The notes beneath the pieces are model-generated. The model was not told where the DNA came from. It made no database searches and saw only the letters and a list, made by a program, of their open reading frames with translations. Positions 44,806-52,528 of a stretch of 54,557 nt of DNA are shown here, one piece after another. Source of the stretch: Alphaproteobacteria bacterium UBA830 (GTDB taxonomy: Bacteria > Pseudomonadota > Alphaproteobacteria > MPNO01 > UBA830); assembly GCA_905181725.1 (NCBI GenBank), contig CAJIYX010000042.1, positions 1 to 54,557 on the forward strand. Direction: 5' to 3'. Both the position numbers and the translations under genes were made by a program. Each line of letters opens with the position of its first letter. Position 1 is the first letter of the stretch.

Positions 44806-44879
44806 TGGAGCGGGTGAAGGGAATCGAACCCTCGTCGTAAGCTTGGGAAGCTTCTGCTCTGCCATTGAGCTACACCCGC
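44806..44879 (-). tRNA. tRNA-Gly (anticodon CCC)
   Basis: On the minus strand GCGGGTG pairs with CACCCGC, with a T discriminator and encoded CCA. The anticodon loop is TTCCCAA, giving CCC, which reads GGG. The D arm (TAGCTCAATGGCAGAGCA) and T arm (GAGGGTTCGATTCCCTTC) are normal. It is transcribed against the flanking genes. Confidence 0.96.
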
Positions 44880-44888
44880 AATTTACGC

Positions 44889-44916
44889 AGTCTACGCCGC
44901 TAGTGCTGCCATTCAA
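44889..44916 (-). promoter_or_regulatory. Promoter for tRNA-Gly
   Basis: On the minus strand TTGAAT (44916-44911) and TAGACT (44894-44889) are 16 bases apart, nine bases before the tRNA 5' end. That fits a very short tRNA leader. The same 117-base gap also holds the start region of the next plus-strand operon, for which I see no clear promoter. Confidence 0.5.
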
Positions 44917-44996
44917 GCCCCCCAATTTGGGCTGGACCGGGAGATGCGGGAGTGCGATTACCAATGATCAGAGCAATCTAGTCAGGGGATCAAGGA

Positions 44997-45851
44997 ATGA
45001 AAATTTGTCGTTTTAACGACGATCGACTTGGTGTTGTCGATGGGGAACACGTCATAGATGTCACCGGTGCGTTAGAAGTAATACCGCAATCGGGGTGGCC
45101 GGCGCCGATTGGTGACACACTGATCGCCAATCTCGATGCGGTTTGTGCGAAGGCGTCTGCTCTGGCCGCTCGGGGGCAACAGCATACGCTATCTTCGGTC
45201 GTTCTGAAAAGCCCGGTTGCCAACCCCAATAAGGTTATCGGAGCCCCGGTGAACTATTATGCTCACCAGGACGAAGCGATTAAAGATGAAGGCGTTAGCT
45301 TTGGCCGCGAGATAAAAACGATCGATCATTACGGCCTCTTCCTGAAGAATCCTGTGCTTGTTGGAGCAGGCGAGGGCGTAGACCTTCATTTCACGGATAG
45401 GCGAAACGATCATGAGGTTGAAGTCTCGCTCATCATCGGCAAGACCGCAAAAAACGTTTCCTACGAAAACGCCCTCGATTATGTTGCCGCTTATTCGATC
45501 GGTCTTGATATGACGGTGCGCGGCACCGAGGAGCGTAGTCTGCGTAAGGCTATCGACAGCTATTCCGTGCTTGGTCCGTGGCTTGTGACAGCCGATGAAA
45601 TCGCAGACCCTGATAATCTTGATTTCTCGATCCATGTCGGCGACGAAGAACGCCAGAATTCGAATACCAACAAACTGATTTTCGACTGCCGCAAACTGAT
45701 CGAGTACGGGTCGTCATTCTATACCCTGCATCCTGGCGACGTGATAATGACCGGTACGCCCGAAGGTGTTGGACCGGTTGAACCGGGCGACGTCATGCAT
45801 TGCTACTGCGAAGGCATCGGCAGCATGGATGTCGACGTCCGCGCTGCCTGA
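44997..45851 (+). CDS. Fumarylacetoacetate hydrolase-family protein, copy 1
   Basis: 284 residues. The FAH metal site is Glu140, Glu142 (DRRNDHEVEVSLI) and Asp171 (IGLDMT). Enzymes of this group split 2,4-diketo acids such as fumarylpyruvate or 2,4-diketo-3-deoxy-sugar acids. It is the first gene of a five-gene unit and a clear paralogue of the FAH gene at 47335. AAGGA sits directly against its ATG. Its TGA shares one base with the DUF120 start. Confidence 0.9.
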   Translation: MKICRFNDDRLGVVDGEHVIDVTGALEVIPQSGWPAPIGDTLIANLDAVCAKASALAARGQQHTLSSVVLKSPVANPNKVIGAPVNYYAHQDEAIKDEGVSFGREIKTIDHYGLFLKNPVLVGAGEGVDLHFTDRRNDHEVEVSLIIGKTAKNVSYENALDYVAAYSIGLDMTVRGTEERSLRKAIDSYSVLGPWLVTADEIADPDNLDFSIHVGDEERQNSNTNKLIFDCRKLIEYGSSFYTLHPGDVIMTGTPEGVGPVEPGDVMHCYCEGIGSMDVDVRAA

Positions 45852-46252
45852 TGAAGGGCGAGAAGCTCATCGGTCGGCTGGCAACCGGCATCGGCATAGG
45901 GACGACGTTCACCCAGCTTGATTGGGCGAAGGACCAGTTCAGGGAGCGCGTTGGTGTTGACCCCTTTCCGGGAACCGTCAATGTGATCATCGATGATCCG
46001 GATTCGATGCCGGTCTGGGTGCGCCTGCAGCAGACCGCCGGCATCCATATGGATAATCCGAATGACGGTCCGCACGATTGCGACGCGAAATGCTGGAAAG
46101 TTTCCATCAATGATAAAATCGATGGTGCGATTGTCTTTCCGCTGGTCGATGGTTATCCGCCGGTGCAGGTAGAAGTGATTGCTGCCGTCGCTGTCCGCGA
46201 TACTTTCGGGATCGAGGATGGGGATACCGTTACGCTGACTTTGAAAGGCTAA
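45851..46252 (+). CDS. DUF120 domain protein (archaeal riboflavin kinase fold)
   Basis: 133 residues. The pattern LATGIGIGTTF, VDPFPGTVNVIIDD and KIDGAIVFPL with RDTFGIEDGDTVTLTLKG follows, block by block, the CTP-dependent riboflavin kinase RibK (MJ0056) of archaea. Bacteria normally use RibF for this reaction. Here it is translationally coupled between an FAH hydrolase and an enolase-superfamily gene, so a role with small acid substrates is as likely as FMN synthesis. I am confident of the fold and unsure of the function. Confidence 0.8.
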   Translation: MKGEKLIGRLATGIGIGTTFTQLDWAKDQFRERVGVDPFPGTVNVIIDDPDSMPVWVRLQQTAGIHMDNPNDGPHDCDAKCWKVSINDKIDGAIVFPLVDGYPPVQVEVIAAVAVRDTFGIEDGDTVTLTLKG

Positions 46253-46255
46253 TCT

Positions 46256-47338
46256 ATGACGACGACGCTAAAACGGGCGACCGCCGAGCTTTGGGACTTT
46301 CCCCTGTCGGGACCAACGGGTGGTTCCGGGATCACGGGTGTCGACGTGATCGTCGTCGATCTTGAGGACTCCGACGGCGTGACGGGCACAGGTTTCTCCT
46401 ATGTTCTTGGCCGTGGTGGAAAAACGGTGACCCACGCGGCCCGGGATATGCTGTCGCGTTTTGTCGAGGGGCAGGAGATTGTACCGCCGCAGGCGTTGTG
46501 GCGGCGCTTGGCCGGCTCGCTCAACCGGTTGGGACGGGGCGTCGGCTATCTTTCGATCGCGGCTATCGACGTCGCGATGTGGGATCTGTATGCTAGGAAA
46601 CAGAAAATGCCCCTGTACCAGGCGCTGGGCGGTGTGGCGAAGACGCTCCCGGTTTACGGATCGGGCGGGTTTGGTCCAACCCAGGATCCTGACGCCGCAG
46701 TGGACCGCGCGCTGGAATATGCAGACATGGGATGCACGGCGGTGAAGCTGCGGGTAGCAGGCGCACCGGCAGACCTCGCCCGGATACAGGCTGTCGCAGA
46801 AGCGCTGCCTGACGATGTCGATATCATGGCCGATGCGAATGAGAAGTGCGACCTTGCCCGCGCTCAATGGCTCGCCAACGTTCTGGGGGATGTGAACGCC
46901 TTGTGGTTCGAAGAACCGCTGCCGGCGCACGATGCGAACGGTTTTGCGACATTGGCGCATACCTGCAGCGTTCCGATAGCCACCGGCGAACATCATCAGG
47001 GTGCTTTGGAACTGGCGCCGCTGATGGCCGATCGGGCGGTGTCGATCCTTCAGCCTGATCTCGCGATGATGGGCGGCATCACCGAAAGCCTTCGTCTCGC
47101 GCAGGTCGCGGAACACTTTAACCTGGTCGTCTCGCCGCATTTTCTTCCGGCCCTGTTTATTCATCTGGCGGGCGCTGCGCCAGCTATCCGCTGGATGGAG
47201 CACTTTCCGCTGCTCGAGCCGCTGTTCGACAACCCGGTATCCATGGACGCGGATGGCAATATCTCGCCGTCCGATAAACCGGGTCACGGCATCGTCTGGG
47301 CGGATGGCGCCCGCAAAGAGTTCGGGACCGAATTATGA
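46256..47338 (+). CDS. Enolase-superfamily (mandelate racemase-type) dehydratase
   Basis: 360 residues. The metal ligands are Asp193, Glu219 and Glu245. His295 pairs with Asp268 as the acid-base dyad. The usual KxK is Lys164-Leu-Arg166. This is the mandelate-racemase subgroup, mainly acid-sugar dehydratases that form 2-keto-3-deoxy acids. Flanking FAH hydrolases fit a dehydration-then-cleavage route. The substrate is unknown. It starts four bases after the DUF120 gene and overlaps the next by four. Confidence 0.9.
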   Translation: MTTTLKRATAELWDFPLSGPTGGSGITGVDVIVVDLEDSDGVTGTGFSYVLGRGGKTVTHAARDMLSRFVEGQEIVPPQALWRRLAGSLNRLGRGVGYLSIAAIDVAMWDLYARKQKMPLYQALGGVAKTLPVYGSGGFGPTQDPDAAVDRALEYADMGCTAVKLRVAGAPADLARIQAVAEALPDDVDIMADANEKCDLARAQWLANVLGDVNALWFEEPLPAHDANGFATLAHTCSVPIATGEHHQGALELAPLMADRAVSILQPDLAMMGGITESLRLAQVAEHFNLVVSPHFLPALFIHLAGAAPAIRWMEHFPLLEPLFDNPVSMDADGNISPSDKPGHGIVWADGARKEFGTEL

Positions 47339-48186
47339 GAATTTGCCGCTACAACGATGACAAGCTGGGGCTGATTAAGGGCGACCAGTTGATAGATGTC
47401 ACCATCGCGCTTGACGACATTCCCAAAACCGGCTGGCCACGGCCGCACGGTGACGCCATGGTCGCAAATATTGAGGCGATCAGTGTCGGGATCGAAGCCA
47501 ACCGCAAGATGGGTTATGTGCAGGGTGTTAATAACGTCGTCCTGAAAAGTCCGGTCGCGAACCCCACAAAAATCATCGGGGCGCCTGCAAACTACCGGGA
47601 TCATGTCGCCGAGGCGCAGGACGATGCCGAAATTAATTTCGGACGCGAGATCAAAACGATCAATGAATACGGATTGTTCCTGAAGGCTAATTCGGCTCTT
47701 GTCGGTCCGGGCGAAGGGATCACGCTTGGTCATACCGACCGCCGAAACGACCATGAAATCGAACTGGCGGTCATTATCGGCAAGACGGCGAAGAATGTTG
47801 CCTATGACGATGCGCTGGATGTGGTCGCCGGATATTCGATCGGACTCGATAATACGGTTCGCGGCGTTGAAGACCGCAGCCTCAGAAAGTCGCTGGATTC
47901 CTATGCGGTACTTGGCCCGTGGATCACGACGGCGGATGAGATCGACGACCCCGACGACTTGGATTTTCAAATTACGGTGAATGGCGAGGTTCGTCAGGAA
48001 TCGAACACGAAATATCTGATTTACGATTGCCGAAAACTGATCGAATATGCGTCGAAGTTCTATACGCTCTACCCGGGGGATATCTTGATGACCGGCACGC
48101 CCAAGGGCGTAGGCCCGATCGAGCCTGGGGACCATCTGGTCTGCCAGGTAGATATCATCGGCAAGATGGAGGTCGAGGTTCGGTAG
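47335..48186 (+). CDS. Fumarylacetoacetate hydrolase-family protein, copy 2
   Basis: 283 residues. The metal ligands are Glu141, Glu143 and Asp172, one position on from copy 1. The two copies share nearly all core blocks (LKSPVANP, IGAP, FGREIKTI, TDRRNDHE), yet differ at N- and C-terminal parts, so they may act on related substrates. It is coupled to the enolase gene by ATGA and is followed by the gentisate dioxygenase remnant. Confidence 0.9.
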   Translation: MRICRYNDDKLGLIKGDQLIDVTIALDDIPKTGWPRPHGDAMVANIEAISVGIEANRKMGYVQGVNNVVLKSPVANPTKIIGAPANYRDHVAEAQDDAEINFGREIKTINEYGLFLKANSALVGPGEGITLGHTDRRNDHEIELAVIIGKTAKNVAYDDALDVVAGYSIGLDNTVRGVEDRSLRKSLDSYAVLGPWITTADEIDDPDDLDFQITVNGEVRQESNTKYLIYDCRKLIEYASKFYTLYPGDILMTGTPKGVGPIEPGDHLVCQVDIIGKMEVEVR

Positions 48187-48188
48187 AC

Positions 48189-48676
48189 ATGGCGTTCAAT
48201 CCGCGAAAACCCGGCACGTATTGTGACCGCGTTGCTGCGCGGCATGTGCTGCCGCTCTGGGTGGATACCGAGCAATATGTGCCGAAGGAACCTGGGCCTC
48301 CCTACGCTCCCGCACTTTGGAAATACGAAGACATCAGGCCGCTGCTGGTGGGGGCCGGAGACGTCGTCACGCCGGAAGAAGCGAGCTGCCGTGTGCTCGT
48401 CCTGCAAAACCCGGCGTTGACCGGTTTTCAGCGAACCACCCGCACAGGCTCTATGCCTGCCTGCAGCTGATCCTGCCTGGCGAGCAGGCGTCCGAGCACC
48501 GTCATACGCAATCGGCTCTGCGGCTGGTGCTCGAAGGGAAAGGGGGCATCACAACCGTGAACGGCGGGCGGGTGCGGATGATGCCGGGTGATTTCATCAT
48601 CACGCCGTCCTGGGTGTGGCACGGTCATACCCATGAGTGCGATACGCCGATGATCTGGCTGGACGACTGGAGGTAA
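48189..48676 (+). pseudogene. Gentisate 1,2-dioxygenase-like cupin, frameshifted and truncated
   Basis: The frame from the ATG at 48189 codes for the N-terminal part of a gentisate 1,2-dioxygenase (ALWKYEDIRPLLVGAGDVV, RVLVLQNPAL). It then runs into a stop at 48470. The match continues in the frame with codons at position 2 modulo 3 from about 48425: RLYACLQLILPGE, HRHTQSALRLVLEGKGG and PGDFIITPSWVWHGH. This fits a one-base deletion near 48425-48440. The second frame stops at 48676 after WLDDWR, just past the first cupin, so about half of a normal 350-residue enzyme is missing. A sequencing error could explain the shift but not the truncation. Confidence 0.8.
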
Positions 48677-48682
48677 CAAAGA

Positions 48683-48706
48683 GGCGGGTAAATACCCGCC
48701 CCTTTT
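48683..48706 (+). terminator. Intrinsic terminator at a convergent junction
   Basis: GGCGGGTA (48683-48690) and TACCCGCC (48693-48700) form a perfect stem, followed by CCTTTT. On the other strand TCTTTGTT follows the stem, so it may serve both the plus-strand operon and the minus-strand amidohydrolase operon. Confidence 0.85.
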
Positions 48707-48724
48707 CTCGATCAGTCGTTCGTT

Positions 48725-49945
48725 TTACTTGCTGAAATCGAACAGTCGTTGGGCGTTTCGGCCGAGAATATTCAGTTTGGATTCTTCGTCCAAGAACGGA
48801 AGGTCCCAGATGACACTGGGCGTATCGAAATCGAAATGCGGCCAATCGGATGCATATAGCAACTGGGTTTTCGCATTGATCATTTCGAAGGTCAGTTCCG
48901 TCGCTTTTATATGATCCGTTTCCAGCGGTTGGCAAGTGTAGAACATTTCCTTCATGTACTCACTCGGTAGTTTCTTTAGCAACGGCGCTTCGGATGACCG
49001 CATCAGATAAGTATGGTCAAGCCGCTGCATCAGCCAAGATACCCACGCCAGACCGGATTCAATCCAGACAACAGGCAGACCGGGGAAACGTTCGGGTAGA
49101 CCGTTCATGATCCAGTTGGTCATGTGAACGACATTGCACCACACGAAGGATAGCGCATGCATCGAACCAAAACGGTTGATCTGCATCATGAAGGGGTCCT
49201 GCCAGTAGTATCCGGCGTGGAACCCCAGCGGAAGCCCGCGTTCTTCAAGGGCACGATACACTTTCATATAGTGGTTGTGATGAACCGCTTTGTAACGAAC
49301 CGACGTCACCATGAAGCCAACGCAACCGGGAGCGTCGCCGAATTCCTCAATGGTTTCCAGTGCCGATTCTGGATCATTGAACGGCAGAAACATCATGGTT
49401 TTTTGCTTAGGGTCTTTCTTGAGGATGTTCTCTACCTGCCAGCGATTGTAGGCTTTCCCGAGAATGGCCTCCATATCAAATTGGGGGTGCATTCCTAGAA
49501 ACAGCATCGGCGTTGGGAACACGACCTGGATGTCAATGCTCATAGCTTCGTAGGCGCGTTTCGCAAGAACGATGTCGCGATGGCCTACTTTCTTGATTTC
49601 GCTCTCGTCGACCTTTTCACTTCGGGCGGCCTGATGCGGGATACGGCCGCCGACGTCCTGATAGCGAAGCGCTAAGTCACCGTTGAGGCCGTAAGGCGGA
49701 GTGCCTGACCGATGCAGAACCATTTCTTCTGCCTGTGCGCGGACAACCGGATCATCGATATAGGCGATAATCTCGCGCCAGGATTCCGTTTCTGTGTGGT
49801 GAGAATCGATATCCGCAATGAAGATATCGTCGAAATTGCGTTCGTCCGCCTGCTGGCGGGCCTTTGCGAGAATATCCCGTGAATCTGTATAGGTCGTGAT
49901 CTCCTTGATAGGGTTCTCTTTGACCTGCTCTATTCCGGTATCCAT
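48725..49945 (-). CDS. ACMSD-like amidohydrolase-family enzyme
   Basis: 406 residues, amidohydrolase-2 group, which holds metal-dependent decarboxylases such as ACMSD and 5-carboxyvanillate decarboxylase. DIDSHHTE carries a modified HxH metal motif, GFHAGYYW holds a further histidine, WIESGLAW and YASDWPHFDFD (metal aspartate) follow. An AGGAGG lies six bases before the ATG at 49945; the adjacent ATG at 49948 is the alternative. It probably decarboxylates or hydrolyses an aromatic or muconate-type acid. Last in a three-gene operon with a Rieske protein. Confidence 0.85.
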   Translation of the reverse strand: MDTGIEQVKENPIKEITTYTDSRDILAKARQQADERNFDDIFIADIDSHHTETESWREIIAYIDDPVVRAQAEEMVLHRSGTPPYGLNGDLALRYQDVGGRIPHQAARSEKVDESEIKKVGHRDIVLAKRAYEAMSIDIQVVFPTPMLFLGMHPQFDMEAILGKAYNRWQVENILKKDPKQKTMMFLPFNDPESALETIEEFGDAPGCVGFMVTSVRYKAVHHNHYMKVYRALEERGLPLGFHAGYYWQDPFMMQINRFGSMHALSFVWCNVVHMTNWIMNGLPERFPGLPVVWIESGLAWVSWLMQRLDHTYLMRSSEAPLLKKLPSEYMKEMFYTCQPLETDHIKATELTFEMINAKTQLLYASDWPHFDFDTPSVIWDLPFLDEESKLNILGRNAQRLFDFSK

Positions 49946-49985
49946 CATGTCCCTCCTGACTACAAAAAAACAAATTGAGCTAAAA

Positions 49986-50306
49986 CTATATATTGTCGCC
50001 GGGCCGTGGGCGTTGGAACCACATGGCAAGATCGAACGTAGACAGATTGACTGCTCTAAGCATGTCTGAGCACGTCATTACAACATCGGTTGCCGTAACG
50101 GATTCTTGGTCCGTGTAAGGTGAGAAGAAGCGTTCTTCCATTTCGACTTTATTAGCAAAAAGCCTAGTTCCGGCAGTTAGAAGACGCTGAACAGTCTCGT
50201 CAGAAATCCCCTCGGTTTCACCCCTCATGAGCGCCGCTTCGGCAACTTCGATTGCCTTTGTGGCAGCGGCTTCCAAGGCCGCGAAATCGGGTTCAGACGA
50301 CGACAT
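49986..50306 (-). CDS. Unknown 106-residue protein between Rieske and amidohydrolase genes
   Basis: 106 residues, largely helical, acidic, no signal peptide or membrane segment. The middle has TVQRLLTAGTRLFANKVEME, and the end is WFQRPRPGDNI. I do not recognise a family. It overlaps the Rieske gene end by 14 bases, and the amidohydrolase starts 40 bases on, so the three are surely co-expressed. It may be a partner or accessory subunit of one of the two. Confidence 0.7.
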   Translation of the reverse strand: MSSSEPDFAALEAAATKAIEVAEAALMRGETEGISDETVQRLLTAGTRLFANKVEMEERFFSPYTDQESVTATDVVMTCSDMLRAVNLSTFDLAMWFQRPRPGDNI

Positions 50307-50661
50307 AAACCTCTCCGTCCTTGATCTCTACCTTGAACGGCCGCAGACGGATATTCTTGTTTCCTGGGTGGCGCCCGTCACGGACATTGTATTCGTACCC
50401 GTGCCACGGACAGACGATATGGACGTCGGTTTCCGAGAATTTCAGGCCGTGAGCCGTCTTTTCGGTCTCATGAATGACTTCTTCGACACGATTGATGATT
50501 TTGCCCTGGCACGCTGGTCCGCCCTGATGAACGCAATTGTTCTCATAGGCATAGAATTCCCCATCGACATGAAACACACCGATCTCGAGGGTTCCCTGCG
50601 CGATGATTTTGCGATCACGGTCCCCGAATTCCTCGGTCTTTCCGACGTACAAATCCGCCAC
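50293..50661 (-). CDS. Rieske [2Fe-2S] protein with long inter-ligand insert
   Basis: 122 residues. The ligands are Cys43/His45 (CVHQGG) and Cys84/His87 (CPWHGYEY). The 38-residue spacing between pairs is about twice that of ordinary Rieske ferredoxins and contains CQGKIINRVEEV. The start is a GTG with GGAGG six bases upstream, which decides against the longer open frame starting at 50709. It probably supplies electrons to an oxygenase or to a redox reaction linked to the amidohydrolase; no oxygenase is adjacent. Confidence 0.88.
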   Translation of the reverse strand: MADLYVGKTEEFGDRDRKIIAQGTLEIGVFHVDGEFYAYENNCVHQGGPACQGKIINRVEEVIHETEKTAHGLKFSETDVHIVCPWHGYEYNVRDGRHPGNKNIRLRPFKVEIKDGEVYVVV

Positions 50662-50863
50662 GTTTGTTCCTCCAGTGTAACTTGTTGATATTATTGGCAA
50701 AAAGCGCACATCTGCCTGCTACTTAGTAACCCTATCGTATTGAGCTGGTGCCGCCAATGGAATTCGCCTGCGACGGAAAGTCGCCTAGTTTCTTGGCCGT
50801 AACAGTGGTTTCGGTATAAGTTCCGGCATAATTCGTAGTGTGAGTAAGTTCTGAGGAATTGAT

Positions 50864-50974
50864 ATGGCGAAGAACCGAAGCTTGGGTGAGGTTCTCATTA
50901 TTCTCGGCGTGCTGGTGAATAATTATGTCTATGTGACTGATGTCGTGGGTAATTCTCACGAGGGTCTGATATAA
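50864..50974 (+). CDS. Small membrane peptide ORF, 36 residues
   Basis: ATG with CTGAGGAATT upstream. The peptide MAKNRSLGEVLIILGVLVNN (first 20) continues through YVYVTDVVGNSHEGLI. Residues 8-25 are hydrophobic enough for one membrane helix after a positively charged start, so an inside-in orientation is expected. The TAA is followed directly by the next ATG. No family recognised. Confidence 0.5.
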   Translation: MAKNRSLGEVLIILGVLVNNYVYVTDVVGNSHEGLI

Positions 50975-51073
50975 ATGGGGTCTCGTGGGATTGTGGCTGC
51001 TGTGTTGGGGGTACTGGTCATCGCGCTGGGTGTGGTCGTTCTGGTTCGTGCGGCCAATTCGGACGCACCATAG
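50975..51073 (+). CDS. Small membrane peptide ORF, 32 residues
   Basis: Starts immediately after the stop of the 36-residue ORF. After MGSRG come about 19 hydrophobic residues (IVAAVLGVLVIALGVVVLV), then RAANSDAP. It looks like a one-helix membrane peptide. Its ribosome-binding site would be AGGG inside the upstream ORF, so translation is probably coupled. No family recognised. The following 114 bases (51074-51187) show nothing else. Confidence 0.5.
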   Translation: MGSRGIVAAVLGVLVIALGVVVLVRAANSDAP

Positions 51074-51187
51074 AGACCTGCTCGTCGGAGACTGAGGTCG
51101 AATCCAGGCGTTTTCATGGATTTTTGACAGTTAGCGTTGAAGATAGTGAAACGAACGGATTAGATACGAGGGAGACCGCCGGGGGCG

Positions 51188-52528
51188 ATGTCCAAGTTAC
51201 AGAAAAATAAGTCAGAGTTAGCGCAACTCCATCGTCGGATTTCGCGCCATACGAGGCCATCCGCGCTCACGGACAGGCATCTGAATCTGCGATCACATGG
51301 CCGGACGGCTTATATCAGAATTCCCCGCCTTCTGCAGGCTATGGGGCTTCTGGCAGCTAGTGCGTTTGTCGCGTGGGTTGTCCATACCAGCTATGTCTAT
51401 ATCAGCTACGACAAAATTGTGTCCGCGAAAGATGCGGCGATCTCGGCCCGGGACCAGGCGTCATTGACGCTGCGCGGAAAGCTGGATGATTCGCGGCGCA
51501 GTTTTGCCGCAGCAACGGATTTGCTCGAAAAAAATCACAAGGGGCTTGTCACCCTGATCGGTCAGAACCAGTCGCTTAAAAGCAATCTGAGCGCGGTCCG
51601 TCAGGATCTCAAGCAGATAGCGGAGGCGCGCAGGAAAGCCGAGGATGCCAAGCGCGAGATCTCGACGCGTCTCGCAGTGCTGGAATCCCACCTGGAGAAT
51701 ACACACCGTCACAACAAAGCGCTGGCGCAGGACCTGAAGACGACAGGCTCGGAGCTGACTGTCGCCCTGGCGGAGAAAAATCAGGTTCAACAGACTGGCA
51801 ACACGCTGAATAATCGTGTGAGTAAACTTGAAAAGCGTCTTGTCGAGGCGCAGGAGGCGCAGGCAGCGCTGCTCGACCGCGTCGCCGATACGTCTCATGC
51901 CGAGGCCAAGCGCCTGACGAAGATACTGGTGTCGGCGGGGCTGAACGTCAAAAAATTGCTGCGTGCGCAAGGTGTGGGGCCGGCGCCGCAGGGTGGGCCG
52001 TTCGAGGCCGCGCCCAAATCGAGGGGCAGCAAGGAAGAAGAAACCATTGAAGCATCTCTGACCGGCGCAAACGGGATGATCGATCATCTTGAGGGCCTTC
52101 AGCGTATTGTTCGGGGCCTGCCGTTAGCGTCGCCGCTGGACTACTACTACGTCTCGAGCAGGTACGGAATCCGGAAAGACCCGATTAGCAATACGAAGGC
52201 CATGCATCGGGGCGTCGATTTAGGTGCCAAACATCGCGCGCCGGTATTTTCGAGTGCGCCGGGCAAGGTGATTTACGCCGGCTGGAAAGGCCATTTTGGC
52301 AGGTTTGTCGAGATCGACCATGGCAATGGCGTCACCACGCGGTACGGTCATTTGCGGCGCATAAACGTTAAGCGCGAACAGACCATTACGTATCGGACGA
52401 AAATCGGACAGATGGGAAATTCCGGCAGAAGCACCGGAACGCATCTGCACTATGAAATTCACGTGAACAAGCGAAGCGTTGACCCACTCAGATTTATGAA
52501 AGCAGGAAAAAATGTTTTCAAAGGATAA
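51188..52528 (+). CDS. M23-family peptidoglycan endopeptidase with coiled coil
   Basis: 446 residues. A cytoplasmic basic N terminus (1-45) is followed by one membrane helix (about 46-72), a periplasmic coiled coil (about 78-245) and an M23 domain (about 320-435). The zinc ligands are His340, Asp344 and His421 (HLH), with His388 catalytic. All required residues are present, so it should cut peptide cross-links, unlike EnvC-type degenerate forms. Its end overlaps the bactofilin gene by 17 bases, the M23-bactofilin pairing known from bacteria with bactofilin-directed cell-wall synthesis. Confidence 0.93.
   Translation: MSKLQKNKSELAQLHRRISRHTRPSALTDRHLNLRSHGRTAYIRIPRLLQAMGLLAASAFVAWVVHTSYVYISYDKIVSAKDAAISARDQASLTLRGKLDDSRRSFAAATDLLEKNHKGLVTLIGQNQSLKSNLSAVRQDLKQIAEARRKAEDAKREISTRLAVLESHLENTHRHNKALAQDLKTTGSELTVALAEKNQVQQTGNTLNNRVSKLEKRLVEAQEAQAALLDRVADTSHAEAKRLTKILVSAGLNVKKLLRAQGVGPAPQGGPFEAAPKSRGSKEEETIEASLTGANGMIDHLEGLQRIVRGLPLASPLDYYYVSSRYGIRKDPISNTKAMHRGVDLGAKHRAPVFSSAPGKVIYAGWKGHFGRFVEIDHGNGVTTRYGHLRRINVKREQTITYRTKIGQMGNSGRSTGTHLHYEIHVNKRSVDPLRFMKAGKNVFKG

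Noticed and set aside
48415..48440. Programmed -1 frameshift in the gentisate dioxygenase gene
   Set aside because: The junction GGTTTTCAG is not a canonical slippery heptamer in the zero frame, and the product would still lack half the enzyme.
50732..50959. 75-codon minus-strand ORF before the Rieske gene
   Set aside because: Poor codon pattern, no recognisable motif, and it overlaps the better-supported plus-strand micro-ORF.
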